Below are positions 35,946-46,742 of a stretch of 64,000 nucleotides of DNA, piece by piece (position 1 is the first letter of the stretch; each line of letters opens with the position of its first letter). The DNA is taken from the NCBI RefSeq assembly GCF_009646335.1, contig NZ_WJBU01000005.1:62001-126000 (forward strand), written 5' to 3'. Source of the stretch: Caenimonas koreensis DSM 17982. GTDB lineage: Bacteria; Pseudomonadota; Gammaproteobacteria; Burkholderiales; Burkholderiaceae_C. The translations under genes and the position numbers were made by a program. The notes under the pieces were generated by a model, which was given only the letters and a program-made list of their open reading frames with translations, ran no database searches and was not told the DNA's origin.

Positions 35946-36196
35946 GCGCATAACCCCATGCAAGTTTTGCATTGTTTTCACCCCGAGTTCCGCTTGTCCG
36001 GGGTAGCTCGTCCCTAAAATTGGTGACCCAGCCGACCCGCGGACAGTGAAACATCCTTCACGACCCCAGCGTTGCCAAAGCGCGCAACCCCCGCCCGCCG
36101 ACTGCGCCAAGCCTGATTTCAAAAAGGCCAGCGCTCGTGCCCCGTCGTGAGCTCCTGCCTTCCTGAAATACGGTTTTTTGACTTAGGAGCTTTTGG

Positions 36197-38071
36197 ATGA
36201 ACTCTCCCGCCATGAAGGGGCTGAACCTCAGCGCCCCCGCCTACGTAAAGAACGCGAAACTCATCGCGTGGGTCGCCGACATGGCCGCCCTGTGCAAGCC
36301 AGACGCCATCTATTGGTGCGACGGCAGCCAGGAAGAATACGACCGGCTTTGCCAGCGACTGGTCGATGGCGGGACCTTCAAGAAGCTCGACCCAGTCAAG
36401 CGCCCCAACTCATTCCTCGCCTGCTCGGACCCGACTGACGTGGCACGCGTCGAAGACCGCACTTTCATCTGCAGCGCCAAGCGTGAAGATGCCGGCCCCA
36501 CAAACAACTGGATGGAACCGGCCGAGATGCGCCAGACCCTTCAGCCCCTATTTGACGGCTGCATGAAGGGCCGCACGATGTATGTCGTGCCGTTCTCGAT
36601 GGGGCCGCTGGGCTCGCCGATTGCGCATGTCGGCATCGAACTCTCCGACAGCCCCTATGTGGCCGTGAACATGCGCATCATGACGCGCATGGGCAAAGCC
36701 GTTTACGACGTGCTCGGCGTCAACGGCGACTTCGTTCCCTGCGTGCACACCGTCGGCGCGCCGCTGGCCGCCGGCCAGCAGGACGTGAGCTGGCCCTGCA
36801 ACAAGACGAAGTACATCGTCCACTACCCCGAGACGCGCGAGATCTGGTCTTATGGCTCCGGCTACGGCGGCAATGCGCTGCTGGGCAAGAAATGCTTTGC
36901 GCTGCGCATCGCCTCCACGATGGGCCGCGCTGCGGCAGGCGGCCCCGCCGGCAGCCCGGGCTGGCTGGCTGAGCACATGCTGATCCTCGGCGTGACCAAT
37001 CCGCAGGGCAAGAAGTACCACGTCGCTGCTGCGTTCCCCTCAGCCTGCGGCAAGACCAATTTCGCGATGCTGATTCCGCCGGCTGGCTTCGACGGCTGGA
37101 AGGTCACCACGATCGGCGATGACATCGCCTGGATCAAGCCCGCTGCCGATGGCCGCCTGTACGCCATCAACCCGGAAGCCGGCTACTTCGGCGTCGCGCC
37201 CGGCACGAACACGCTCACAAACCCGAACTGCATGGCCAGCCTCACGAGCGACGTGATCTTCACCAACGTCGCGCTGACGGACGATGGCGATGTCTGGTGG
37301 GAAGGCATGGGCCCTGCGCCCGCGCACGCCATCGACTGGCAAGGCAAGGACTGGACGCCCGAGATCGCCAAGGAAACCGGCGCAAAGGCCGCGCATCCGA
37401 ACGCGCGCTTCACCGTCGCTGCCATCAACAACCCGGCACTCGACTCCGCCTGGGACGACCCGGCCGGCGTGCCGATCGACGCATTCATCTTCGGCGGCCG
37501 CCGCTCGACGACCGTGCCGCTCGTGACCGAAGCACGCAACTGGGTCGAGGGCGTTTACATGGCCGCGACGATGGGCTCCGAAACCACCGCCGCGATGGCT
37601 GGCGGCAACGGTGCCGTGCGGCGCGACCCGTTCGCAATGCTGCCTTTCACGGGCTACAACATGTCCGACTACTTCCAGCACTGGCTGGACCTGGGCCGCA
37701 AGCTGGCTGCCACCGGCGCCAAACTGCCGCGCATCTACACCACCAACTGGTTCCGCAAGGGTGAAGACGGCAAGTTTGTCTGGCCCGGTTATGGCGAGAA
37801 CATGCGTGTGCTCAAGTGGATGATCGACCGCATCGAAGGCACGGCCCAGGGCAAGGAGCACGTGTTCGGCGTGAGCCCGGCGTATGAAGAGCTGAACTGG
37901 ACGGGCCTGAATTTCAGCGCCGACCAGTTCAACACCGTGACCAGCATCGAGAAGGCAGCGTGGCAACAGGAACTGAAGTTGCACACCGAGCTGTTCCAGC
38001 AGCTGGAATATCACTTGCCCAAGGAACTCGGCGAGACAAAGGCGCAAATCGAAAAGCGGTTGGCTGCCTGA
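36197..38071 (+). CDS. pckG: Phosphoenolpyruvate carboxykinase (GTP)
   Basis: 624 residues, the GTP-dependent form that converts oxaloacetate to PEP for gluconeogenesis. [12 protein letters not shown] is the kinase P-loop with the reactive Cys, [22 protein letters not shown] the substrate/metal region, and [25 protein letters not shown] the guanine site. TAGGAG lies eight bases before the ATG. The 250-bp leader between the IS right end (35945) and the gene contains no gene I can identify; insertion of the IS there may have altered its promoter. Confidence 0.97.
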   Translation: MNSPAMKGLNLSAPAYVKNAKLIAWVADMAALCKPDAIYWCDGSQEEYDRLCQRLVDGGTFKKLDPVKRPNSFLACSDPTDVARVEDRTFICSAKREDAGPTNNWMEPAEMRQTLQPLFDGCMKGRTMYVVPFSMGPLGSPIAHVGIELSDSPYVAVNMRIMTRMGKAVYDVLGVNGDFVPCVHTVGAPLAAGQQDVSWPCNKTKYIVHYPETREIWSYGSGYGGNALLGKKCFALRIASTMGRAAAGGPAGSPGWLAEHMLILGVTNPQGKKYHVAAAFPSACGKTNFAMLIPPAGFDGWKVTTIGDDIAWIKPAADGRLYAINPEAGYFGVAPGTNTLTNPNCMASLTSDVIFTNVALTDDGDVWWEGMGPAPAHAIDWQGKDWTPEIAKETGAKAAHPNARFTVAAINNPALDSAWDDPAGVPIDAFIFGGRRSTTVPLVTEARNWVEGVYMAATMGSETTAAMAGGNGAVRRDPFAMLPFTGYNMSDYFQHWLDLGRKLAATGAKLPRIYTTNWFRKGEDGKFVWPGYGENMRVLKWMIDRIEGTAQGKEHVFGVSPAYEELNWTGLNFSADQFNTVTSIEKAAWQQELKLHTELFQQLEYHLPKELGETKAQIEKRLAA

Positions 38072-38093
38072 TCGCGCTAGCCGGCTCCCCATG

Positions 38094-38122
38094 AAAAAAA
38101 GCCACCGCGAGGTGGCTTTTTT
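38094..38122. terminator. Bidirectional terminator between pckG and the convergent small gene
   Basis: AAAAAAGCCACC-GCGA-GGTGGCTTTTTT: a 6-bp GC stem flanked by A and T tracts, so it can stop transcripts from both directions. Confidence 0.92.
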
Positions 38123-38142
38123 CTCTTTGCATTGCTCTCTGT

Positions 38143-38298
38143 CTATTTCTGGACAGCGCGGCGCATGGCCTTCTGGCGCCGCCGCTCGGCGCTCTTCTTG
38201 GCCAATCCGCGCGACCACGTGTCGAGCGGTTGCAGCAAGGTGGCCGGCAGGCGCCTGAGCACAGCGTGCACCCAGCCTGCATGCGGGATGGCAGTCAT
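38143..38298 (-). CDS. Small basic hypothetical protein
   Basis: 51 residues from ATG 38298: an amphipathic N-terminal half (MTAIPHAGWVHAVLRRLPAT) and an Arg/Lys-rich C terminus (KKSAERRRQKAMRRAVQK). No function recognised. It follows the next upstream gene by 13 bp on the same strand, and the bidirectional terminator ends both. The start has no clear ribosome-binding site. Confidence 0.5.
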   Translation of the reverse strand: MTAIPHAGWVHAVLRRLPATLLQPLDTWSRGLAKKSAERRRQKAMRRAVQK

Positions 38299-38311
38299 GG
38301 CAAGCCGATGC

Positions 38312-38752
38312 CTAGAAGTACGACCTGAGGTCGCGCGAAGCACCGGCGCTCATGGCGCGGCTGATGTCAGCCATCACACGTACATCCGTCAGCGCGACTT
38401 GCCAGAGGCGCTCATCGTCAGCGGCCATCTTGCGGGCCTTGTTCCACCGGGCAAGCCCCTCGCGAACACGCACGGACATGCTCCTGGCGGGCGTCGCCAT
38501 CAGGGCCAGCGCGCCGAACGCGACAACCCACATCACGATCCACGCTGCAAGCAGGTGGCCTTCAGTCCAGGTGTCGATCACCTGGTTGGCAGCAACCAGC
38601 AGCGCGGCAACGATCGCGGCGAGCAGCAGGCTGGCATTGGCGCGGGCGCCATCGATACGACGGGTCAACTCCCTGGCGTTGTGCGCCAGTCGTTCGGCAC
38701 GGACCACGCCCGGGTGTTGGGTGGGGTGGTCAACATGTGCGAAAGCGGTCAT
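38312..38752 (-). CDS. Hypothetical membrane protein with two TM helices
   Basis: 146 residues. Two hydrophobic helices in the middle (ASLLLAAIVAALLVAANQVI and HLLAAWIVMWVVAFGALALM), a basic N-terminal region and an acidic/basic helical tail ending in RSYF. The shape is that of small inner-membrane proteins common in Burkholderiales; no function is known. It is divergent from the LysR gene at 38870. Confidence 0.7.
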   Translation of the reverse strand: MTAFAHVDHPTQHPGVVRAERLAHNARELTRRIDGARANASLLLAAIVAALLVAANQVIDTWTEGHLLAAWIVMWVVAFGALALMATPARSMSVRVREGLARWNKARKMAADDERLWQVALTDVRVMADISRAMSAGASRDLRSYF

Positions 38753-38869
38753 GGTTTGTTCCCTTTCTTCGGATTCACAGCGGGAGGCGGAATTGCACCC
38801 CGTGAGTCCATAGATTAGGGTTAACGCTGATATTTTTCCAATTTAGATTGGTGATGAGTATCATTCACC

Positions 38870-39841
38870 ATGGTGATGACTGGGCCCAATTTCCGGACAC
38901 TAGACCTGAACCTCTTGCGGGTGTTCGACCAGGTCATGTCCGAACGCAACCTGACGCGCGCCGCGCGCAACCTGGCGATGACCCAGCCCGCGGTGAGCAA
39001 TGCGCTCAACCGTCTGCGCGAGGCCGTCGGCGACAAGCTCGTTGTTCGCAGCGGCTACGGCATACAGCCCACGCCTCGCGCGTTGTCGTTGTGGCCCGCC
39101 ATCGCGGACGCCCTGCGCCAGATGGAAGCCTCCCTGTCACCCGGCGACTTCACTGCTTCAGAGGCTGGCAACACCTTCATGCTGTCGATGGCTGATTCCA
39201 CTGCGGCAGAACTGGTGCCGGGGCTGATTGAAATCATCGAGCGCGACGCGCCGGGCGTCTCGATCCGCATCGTGCCACTCACGACGCGCGATCCGCGCCC
39301 GCTGCTCGATGAAGGCGAAATCGACCTGGCCGTGGGCTACTTCCCCGCCGTGCTCGCGGACCTGACGGCGCAGGCCCAGCAAGGCGGGCTGGCGCCGTTC
39401 GATCACCAGCGCCTGTACGAGGGCGAATATGTCTGTGTGATGCGGCAAGGCCACCCGCTCGCGCGCGGGCCGCTGACACTCAAACGGTACTGCGAGGCGC
39501 ACCACCTGCTCGTGAGCTTTTCGGGGCGTCCGTTCGGCTTTGTCGATGAGGCGCTGGCGTCATTGGGCCGGCAGCGCCGCATCTTGCTAACGGTGAACCA
39601 GTTCTTCACGGCGGGCCGCGTCGTGGCGACATCAGACCTGCTGACCGTCATGCCCCGCCACTTCGTTCACGTCACCGGCATGGCGGGCGAACTGGTCCTG
39701 CGCGATCTACCGTTGAAGGTACCCGCGGTGCATGTCGACTCCTTGTGGCACCGCCGGCAAGCGCTGCGAAGCGACCACGCCTGGCTGCGGCTGGCCCTGG
39801 CAGCGGCCGCGAAGATGGCTTTCGAAACAGATATGTCTTAG
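38870..39841 (+). CDS. LysR family transcriptional regulator
   Basis: 323 residues. LysR HTH at the N terminus (LDLNLLRVFDQVMSERNLTRAARNLAMTQPAVSNALNRL) and a type 2 periplasmic-binding-like effector domain. The opening pattern and length fit the NodD/NahR/LinR branch, which often regulates aromatic catabolism. The start is ATG 38870 or ATG 38876. A partial dyad GGTGATGA/TCATTCACC just before the start may be the autoregulatory site. It is followed after 38 bp by the Bug-type binding-protein gene, its likely target. Confidence 0.9.
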   Translation: MVMTGPNFRTLDLNLLRVFDQVMSERNLTRAARNLAMTQPAVSNALNRLREAVGDKLVVRSGYGIQPTPRALSLWPAIADALRQMEASLSPGDFTASEAGNTFMLSMADSTAAELVPGLIEIIERDAPGVSIRIVPLTTRDPRPLLDEGEIDLAVGYFPAVLADLTAQAQQGGLAPFDHQRLYEGEYVCVMRQGHPLARGPLTLKRYCEAHHLLVSFSGRPFGFVDEALASLGRQRRILLTVNQFFTAGRVVATSDLLTVMPRHFVHVTGMAGELVLRDLPLKVPAVHVDSLWHRRQALRSDHAWLRLALAAAAKMAFETDMS

Positions 39842-39879
39842 GCTCTTCGCTGGCATGTGCCTTGCATTCGATGCTCGTC

Positions 39880-40851
39880 ATGAAAAACCTTCCCCGTCGC
39901 CACGTCCTGAAACTCGCCGCTGCAGGCGCGGCCTCCCTTGCCCTGCCCGCGTTTGCGGCATGGCCGGACAAACCGATCAAGATCATCGTCACGTTCCCTG
40001 CAGGCGGCGCCAGTGACATCGTGGCGCGCGTCATGGCCGAACAACTCGCGCAGAAGCTGGGGCAAGCGGTGGTGGTGGACAACCGGCCGGGCGCCGGTGG
40101 CAGCGTGGGCGGCACGGCGGTGACGCAGTCGCCAGCCGATGGCTACACGCTGATGCTGTCGAATTCGACGCCGATCTCGATCGGCCCCTTTGCCCTGGAA
40201 AAGCAGCCCTACGACCCGGTCGAAGGCTTCACGCATATCGAACTGATCGGCAGCGCCCCTTGCGTGGTCATGGCCAACCCGAAAGCCGGACTCAAGACGC
40301 TCGCCGACCTCGAAGCCTTCGCGAAGAAGTCGGGCCGGCTGGACTTTGGATCGGGCGGCCCGGCGTCGATCGGCCACATCTACGGTGAACTGATGAAGCA
40401 CACGCTGGGCCTGAACATGGTTCATGTGCCCTATCGCGGTGGTGCGCCCATGACGACCGACCTGATCGCCGGCATCATTCCCGTGGGGATCGACGTGCTC
40501 ACAGCCTATGTGCCGTATTTCAAGAGCGGCCAGCTGGTGCCGCTGGCGGTAACCTCGGCCGCCCGTTCTGCGCTCGTGCCGGACGTGCCCAGCGTGGTGG
40601 AAGCGGGGCAGAAAAAACTGGTACTTGATAACTTCTTCGGCTTGTCCGGTCCGCCGAAAATGCCGGCCGATGTGGTCTCACGGCTGAACGCCGCCTGTAC
40701 CGATATCCTGCGTCAGGCTGACATCAAGAAAAAAATGGAAGAGCTGGGCATCACGCTGTCACCCGCCCCATCGGCGGCCTTCACGACTTACGTGAAGGAA
40801 CAGGTTGCGCAGCTGTCGCCAGTGGTCAAGTCCGCCGGCGTGAAGCTCTGA
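39880..40851 (+). CDS. Bug-family tripartite tricarboxylate transporter substrate-binding protein
   Basis: 323 residues. The N terminus NLPRRHVLKLAAAGAASLALP has a twin-arginine-like signal peptide ending AFA. The mature part carries the Bug signatures WPDKPIKIIVTFPAGGASDIVAR, VVDNRPGAGGSVG and FGSGGPASIGHIYGELMK. Such periplasmic proteins deliver carboxylates to TctAB transporters, but many Burkholderiales members are orphans, as here. ATG 39880 is preferred to ATG 39871 because it gives the typical leader. Confidence 0.93.
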   Translation: MKNLPRRHVLKLAAAGAASLALPAFAAWPDKPIKIIVTFPAGGASDIVARVMAEQLAQKLGQAVVVDNRPGAGGSVGGTAVTQSPADGYTLMLSNSTPISIGPFALEKQPYDPVEGFTHIELIGSAPCVVMANPKAGLKTLADLEAFAKKSGRLDFGSGGPASIGHIYGELMKHTLGLNMVHVPYRGGAPMTTDLIAGIIPVGIDVLTAYVPYFKSGQLVPLAVTSAARSALVPDVPSVVEAGQKKLVLDNFFGLSGPPKMPADVVSRLNAACTDILRQADIKKKMEELGITLSPAPSAAFTTYVKEQVAQLSPVVKSAGVKL

Positions 40852-40860
40852 TTTGCCGAA

Positions 40861-41025
40861 TCAGCGAACCACACTGAGGTAGGCGACGGCAGCACGGCGC
40901 AGCTGGCGTGCGTCGCTACCGGTGTGGAATTCGGCCTTCTCCATCAGCGATTGGGCGACGCCGTCTTCTGTGTCTTGGGCAGGGGTTTGGGGAAAGCCAA
41001 AAAGGCGGGCAAGCAAGGCAAACAT
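40861..41025 (-). CDS. Small conserved-looking protein
   Basis: 54 residues: hydrophobic MFALLARLFGFPQTPAQ followed by a helical DTEDGVAQSLMEKAEFH and an Arg/Leu-rich tail RRAAVAYLSVVR. It lies convergent with the Bug gene, 9 bp apart. The composition is protein-like with host codon use, and I recall similar short proteins in Comamonadaceae genomes, but no function. The ribosome-binding site is weak. Confidence 0.55.
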   Translation of the reverse strand: MFALLARLFGFPQTPAQDTEDGVAQSLMEKAEFHTGSDARQLRRAAVAYLSVVR

Positions 41026-41106
41026 GATTTCAGGGCAGCCGTTTTGGGGCTGCGGTTGGTTGATGTATGAAGAATAAGGGTTATCCCTAGGTTATCAAGC
41101 CCAACC

Positions 41107-43125
41107 ATGCGCGGAACCCATGCCGGTCCCGCATGGGCCGATGCCGACGCTATGCTTGACCGGATGAGCGCCCCGCCCCCCGTTGCTGCCCCTGCGCAGG
41201 CACACGCCGCTGCGCAGCCGTCGCCTGGCGCGTGGCTCGTGCAGATCGCCGGCGCCATCGAAGAAATGCTGTGGGTGACGCACGAACACACGGGCGAGAT
41301 CATCTTCAGCAACAGCACGTTTGCAAGCTATTGGTCACTCGACACATCCACGCCGGGGCACCGCGCCGCGGCGCTGGCCGAACTGGTCCACCACGACGAC
41401 CGCGAGCGCCTGCGCCACGCTCGTGAGCAATTGCCAGCCAAGCCTTTCCAGGAGGAATACCGCGTCACGCTGCCCGCGCGCGGCGACAAGGCAAGCCGCA
41501 CGGCACGCGTGCGTGAACATGCATTTCGCTCACCGGGCCCCGCCGGTGAGCCCTGGGTCACGCACATTGCACGCGACGTGTCCTGGCAGTTCGACACCAC
41601 AGCGCAGCTGCGCGCCGAAATCAGCCGCCGCACCGACGCCGAGCGCAGCCGTGACGATGCGACGCAGCGGCTCGAAGCGATGATCGCGAGCGCCAACGAT
41701 GCCGTCATCACCATCAACGAGCACAGCGCCATCATCGACTGGAACGCGGCCGCCGAACGCATCTTCGGCTGGAAGCGCGCAGAAGCCCTGGGCCGCACAC
41801 TCACCGAACTGATCGTGCCGCGCACGTTCCGCTCGCACCACCACGCGGGCATGGAAAACTACATGCGCCACGGCACGGGCGACATCCTCAACCGCCGCGT
41901 GGAGACCACCGCGCTGCGCCGCAGCGGCGAAGAATTCCAGATCGAGCTGTCGATCTGGCCGGTGACCTCCGGCGAAGGCGTGACATTCAGCTCGTTCATC
42001 CGCGACATCTCGCGACGCAAGTCGAATGAGCGGGCGCTGGCTGAGTCAGAGGCCAAGTACCGCAAGGTCGTGGAGAACGTGAACGAGGGCATTCTCGTGA
42101 CGGCAGCGGGCCGCATCCTCTATGCCAACCCGCGCGCGCTTGAACTCACTGGCCTGGACGACGCTACAGCCAAGTCACGCCCCTTTGTCGAATTCATCCA
42201 CGCCGACGACCGCGAGCGCGTGATCAGCAATCACATGCGCCGCCTCAAGGGCGAGCAGGTCGAAAACCACTACCAGTTCCGCGTGATCCATCGCGACGGC
42301 AATGTGCGCTGGCTGGAGATCTCTGCCGTGGTCTTCGAGTGGCAGAACACGCCTGCCACGCTGAACTTCCTGACCGACGTGACCGAGCGGCGCAGGGTCG
42401 ATGAGGAAATGCGCGCCTCGCTCGCTCGCGAGCGCGAACTGTCAGAGTTGAAGTCGCGCTTCGTTGCTGTTGCTTCGCACGAGTTCCGCACGCCGCTGGC
42501 GGCGATCCTATCGTCGGTCGAGCTGCTGGACGACTACGGGCTGCGCCTGCCCGACGACGAGCGCAAGGAAATCGTCGGCCTGGTGAAGAACGCCGTCGCT
42601 CGCATGAACAAGATGGTCGAGCAGGTGCTGCTCACCAGCCGGCTTGAATCTGGCAAGTTTGCGTTTGAGCCGCGCCCGCGCCACCTGTCCGACCTGCTGG
42701 TGCAAGTCGCATCCGAGATGGACCAGGCACACCCACAGGCGTCGCGCATTTCCATGCAATGCGAAGGCGCAGAGCAAGCGCGCATGATCGACGCCAAACT
42801 CCTGAGTCACATCCTGGTGAACCTGCTCACGAACGCCTTGAAATATTCGCCGCCGGACAGCGAGGTGACCTGCATCGCAAGCGCCGATGGCGAGCACCTG
42901 CACTTCAGCGTGCAGGACCGCGGCATCGGCATACCGAGTGCCGACCTCCCGCGCCTGTTCGAGAGCTTTCATCGCGGCACCAACGTCGGCAACATCCAGG
43001 GCACGGGCATCGGCCTGCACATCGTGAAGGAATGCGTGGACCTGCATCGCGGCACGATCGACGTGCAAAGCGTCGCCGGCGAAGGCGCCACATTCAATGT
43101 GCGGCTGCACGCCCCGCAGGCCTGA
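41107..43125 (+). CDS. PAS-domain sensor histidine kinase
   Basis: About 672 residues without membrane segments, so probably cytoplasmic. Three PAS modules: about 45-165 (FSNSTFASYWSLD), 195-310 (ITINEHSAIIDWNAAAERIFGW) and 320-440 (LVTAAGRILYANPRALELTG). HisKA follows with the phosphoacceptor H458 in VASHEFRTPLAAI, and HATPase_c with NLLTNALKYS, DRGIGIP and GTGIGLHIVKE. The gene ends 4 bp before the response-regulator gene, forming an operon. PAS modules suggest an intracellular redox, gas or ligand signal. The start may be ATG 41107, 41152 or 41164. Confidence 0.92.
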   Translation: MRGTHAGPAWADADAMLDRMSAPPPVAAPAQAHAAAQPSPGAWLVQIAGAIEEMLWVTHEHTGEIIFSNSTFASYWSLDTSTPGHRAAALAELVHHDDRERLRHAREQLPAKPFQEEYRVTLPARGDKASRTARVREHAFRSPGPAGEPWVTHIARDVSWQFDTTAQLRAEISRRTDAERSRDDATQRLEAMIASANDAVITINEHSAIIDWNAAAERIFGWKRAEALGRTLTELIVPRTFRSHHHAGMENYMRHGTGDILNRRVETTALRRSGEEFQIELSIWPVTSGEGVTFSSFIRDISRRKSNERALAESEAKYRKVVENVNEGILVTAAGRILYANPRALELTGLDDATAKSRPFVEFIHADDRERVISNHMRRLKGEQVENHYQFRVIHRDGNVRWLEISAVVFEWQNTPATLNFLTDVTERRRVDEEMRASLARERELSELKSRFVAVASHEFRTPLAAILSSVELLDDYGLRLPDDERKEIVGLVKNAVARMNKMVEQVLLTSRLESGKFAFEPRPRHLSDLLVQVASEMDQAHPQASRISMQCEGAEQARMIDAKLLSHILVNLLTNALKYSPPDSEVTCIASADGEHLHFSVQDRGIGIPSADLPRLFESFHRGTNVGNIQGTGIGLHIVKECVDLHRGTIDVQSVAGEGATFNVRLHAPQA

Positions 43126-43129
43126 TGCA

Positions 43130-44497
<1,368 letters not shown>

Positions 44498-44514
44498 CCG
44501 CGACGCTGCAAATT

Positions 44515-44598
44515 TGTCGGGATTCACCGACATCGCAGCGCGTTGATCCATCACGGTTTTCTCGCGACCGACCAGAACGCTGTCGGCCAAACCCGACA
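44515..44598 (+). promoter_or_regulatory. Two TGTC-N10-GACA sites (GlrR-type) before the globin gene
   Basis: TGTCGG-GATTCA-CCGACA at 44515-44532 and TGTCGG-CCAAAC-CCGACA at 44581-44598 are both perfect dyads with a 6-bp centre, 66 bp apart. They match the TGTC-N10-GACA sites known for GlrR/QseF, and the regulator gene with a GlrR-like HTH ends 17 bp upstream. The second site is about 52 bp before the candidate -24 element, a usual enhancer distance. Confidence 0.75.
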
Positions 44599-44649
44599 AG
44601 CCCGGCACCGGCACGCGCGTAAGTTGTTGATTCATAACGGCCTGCCTGC

Positions 44650-44665
44650 TGGCACGGAACGTGGA
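44650..44665 (+). promoter_or_regulatory. Candidate sigma-54 promoter of the globin gene
   Basis: TGGCACG-GAAC-GTGGA matches the -24 element perfectly but the -12 element weakly (GTGGA for TTGCW; the invariant GC becomes GG). Spacing is right, and the expected transcription start would fall just before the CAGGAGA ribosome-binding site. Treated as plausible rather than certain. Confidence 0.45.
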
Positions 44666-44695
44666 ATGGAAGAGGACCTATTCAGGAGACCTTCC

Positions 44696-45121
44696 ATGAC
44701 CCCGCAACAGATCACCCTCGTCCAGAAATCCTTCGCCGACGTCAAGCCGATCGCCGGCCCGGCGGCGAATCTCTTCTACAACCGCCTGTTCACGCTCGAC
44801 CCGTCGCTGCGCAAGATGTTCAAGGGCGACCTCACCGCGCAAGGCCAGATGCTGATGAGCATGATCGGCGCCGCCGTGATGGGCCTGAGCAACCTCGAAG
44901 TGCTCGCGCCTGCCGTTCGCAAACTCGGTGCGCGCCACGCCGGCTACGGCGTACGCACCGAACACTACGCGGTGGTCGGCAGCGCTTTGCTGTGGACGCT
45001 GGAGCAAGGCCTGGGTTCGAAGTTCACGCCGCAAGTGCGCGAAGCATGGACGGGCGCCTACGAACTGCTTTCCGAAGTGATGCAGCTCGGCGCCATGGAA
45101 GAGCAGCCGATGCTGTCGTGA
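44696..45121 (+). CDS. Single-domain bacterial globin
   Basis: 141 residues, the length of Vitreoscilla-type haemoglobin with no reductase domain. It begins with MTPQQITLVQKSF, and ANLFYNRLFTLDPSLRKMFKGD spans helices B-E. The proximal haem histidine is in LGARHAGYGV. VVGSALLWTLEQGLGSKFTPQVREAW forms helices G/H. Roles known for such proteins are O2/NO binding and NO detoxification. ATG 44696 has CAGGAGA seven bases before it. It probably responds to the upstream kinase/GlrR-like pair. Confidence 0.93.
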   Translation: MTPQQITLVQKSFADVKPIAGPAANLFYNRLFTLDPSLRKMFKGDLTAQGQMLMSMIGAAVMGLSNLEVLAPAVRKLGARHAGYGVRTEHYAVVGSALLWTLEQGLGSKFTPQVREAWTGAYELLSEVMQLGAMEEQPMLS

Positions 45122-45171
45122 TGCGAAGCTGATTGCTCGTGGGGGCGCCAGCGCGTCGGCACAATAGGCCG

Positions 45172-45999
45172 GTGAAGATCCAGCTGCTGTCCGACCTGCA
45201 CCTCGAGGTGCATCCCCACTTCTTTCCGCGCCCTGCACCGGGCGCGGAACTGCTTGTCCTGGCCGGCGACGTCGGCTCTTACCAGCGTGGCGGCCAGCTC
45301 GATGACGACGACTTCGGCCTCGCGCGCTTTTCACCACGCAACGGCTGGCCCGTGCCGGTCCTCTACGTGCCCGGCAATCACGAGTACGACTCTCTCGACT
45401 TCGACGAAGCGCACACGCGGCTGCGAGAGACGTGTGAGCGGCTCGGCATCACGTGGCTGGAGCGAGAAACGCTGGAAGTCGCCGGCATCCGCTTCATCGG
45501 AACGACGCTCTGGGCGGACTTCGATGCGCTGGTCACCGACGAAGACCGCGCGCAGGCCAGCCCCGCCGCCATCCTGAAAAAGCGCGAGAAGGCCTTCCGC
45601 GCGGCCAACTTCTATTTGCAGAAAACCGGCACCATGCGCCACGGCGAGCCGATGTTGGCCGAACAATGGCGCGAGCATGCCCTGGTGTGCCAGCAATGGC
45701 TGCGCGATGCACTGGCAAAGCCATTCGATGGCACCACCGTGGTGATCACGCACTTTGCACCGACGTTGCTCAGTGCCGATCCGCGCTATGGCCTGCGCCC
45801 GGGCACCGCTGGTTTTTGCAATTCGCTGGACGAGCTGCTGCCGCTTGCGCAGTACTGGCTGCATGGGCACCTGCACTGCCAGTTCGACTATGTCTCGCAG
45901 GGCTGCCGGGTGGTGGCCAACACGCTCGGGTATGCAGCCAAGGGCGAACAGGAAGGCTTTCGCGAGCAGTTTCTGCTTGATCTCCGGGCGCGCGATTAG
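45172..45999 (+). CDS. Calcineurin-like metallophosphoesterase
   Basis: 275 residues from GTG 45172. The five metal-binding motifs are in order: SDLHLEVHP, AGDVGS, VPGNHEYDS, ITHFAPT and LHGHLHCQFDY. The protein is cytoplasmic without a signal peptide. Substrate is unknown; the family includes phosphodiesterases and phosphatases. It lies 50 bp downstream of the globin gene on the same strand and may share its transcript. The 175 bp that follow contain nothing I can support. Confidence 0.9.
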   Translation: MKIQLLSDLHLEVHPHFFPRPAPGAELLVLAGDVGSYQRGGQLDDDDFGLARFSPRNGWPVPVLYVPGNHEYDSLDFDEAHTRLRETCERLGITWLERETLEVAGIRFIGTTLWADFDALVTDEDRAQASPAAILKKREKAFRAANFYLQKTGTMRHGEPMLAEQWREHALVCQQWLRDALAKPFDGTTVVITHFAPTLLSADPRYGLRPGTAGFCNSLDELLPLAQYWLHGHLHCQFDYVSQGCRVVANTLGYAAKGEQEGFREQFLLDLRARD

Positions 46000-46174
46000 C
46001 AGCGCCACGCCGCGCCCCTTGCATTCGCGAACCAAGGCCCGCATCTTGCATGCGCTGACAGGCAGCGCGTTGTGCTCAGCAGTTACCGGCAAGCACATCT
46101 GAGGCGACGTCTTTACAACCTGGACGTCACACGCGCGCGGTGGCTGTGAAACACTTGAGGTGACGGAGGTCACG

Positions 46175-46729
46175 ATGAATCGAGCGCAATGGGCACCCAC
46201 GATGGCATGGCTGGCCGCCGTGACGGCCGCACTCGCACTCGCCTTTGTCGGCCCCAGCGAAACCGTGGTGATGGGCCAGGTGCCCGTGATCACCACCAAG
46301 CGCCTGGACCAGCAACACATCGTAGTGCCGCAAGGCCTGACTGCCGAGCGCACCCTCGCCCTTGTGGCTTACACACGCCTGCAGCGCCCCGAGATCGACA
46401 GCTGGATCGAAGGCTTGCGCCTGAATACGGATCCGACCATTCCCTGGGTGCGCATGCCCGTGATCAATGACCCGGGCGATGACGACAAGCGGCTCGCAAT
46501 TGAAACCTCGCTGCTCGAGCGCCACAAGACGCAGCCCGAGCGTGCGCGGCTCGTGCCCGTCTTCACCAATCGGGAAGCATTCATTCGCGCTGCAGGCATC
46601 TCCGGCTCCGAACACGCCTCGGTGCTCGTGCTCAATCGCGAAGGCAAGGTGCTGGCGCGGGCCGAAGGCCACTTCGACGAAGACAAGGCGCAGGCGCTGC
46701 GCGAGACGCTGCTGGCCCGCGGGGATTGA
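46175..46729 (+). CDS. Hypothetical exported protein
   Basis: 184 residues starting at ATG 46175, which has GGAGG five bases before it. The N terminus (MAWLAAVTAALALAFVGP) is a signal peptide or anchor. The rest resembles the periplasmic thioredoxin-like layout loosely (VPVFTNREAFIRAAGISG ... ASVLVLNREGKVLARAEGHFDEDKAQAL), with no CxxC active site. No function is assigned. It is convergent with argP. Confidence 0.6.
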   Translation: MNRAQWAPTMAWLAAVTAALALAFVGPSETVVMGQVPVITTKRLDQQHIVVPQGLTAERTLALVAYTRLQRPEIDSWIEGLRLNTDPTIPWVRMPVINDPGDDDKRLAIETSLLERHKTQPERARLVPVFTNREAFIRAAGISGSEHASVLVLNREGKVLARAEGHFDEDKAQALRETLLARGD

Positions 46730-46742
46730 GGCCGCAGGCGGG

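Noticed and set aside
35700-36122. Longer 140-codon version of the minus-strand frame at the right IS end
   Set aside because: The part beyond 35937 is host DNA outside the element and has no ribosome-binding site. If the frame is real it must begin inside the IS.
45331-46353. 340-codon minus-strand open frame
   Set aside because: It is antisense to the metallophosphoesterase and the following exported-protein gene. The part in the gap (46000-46174) alone shows no convincing start or motif.
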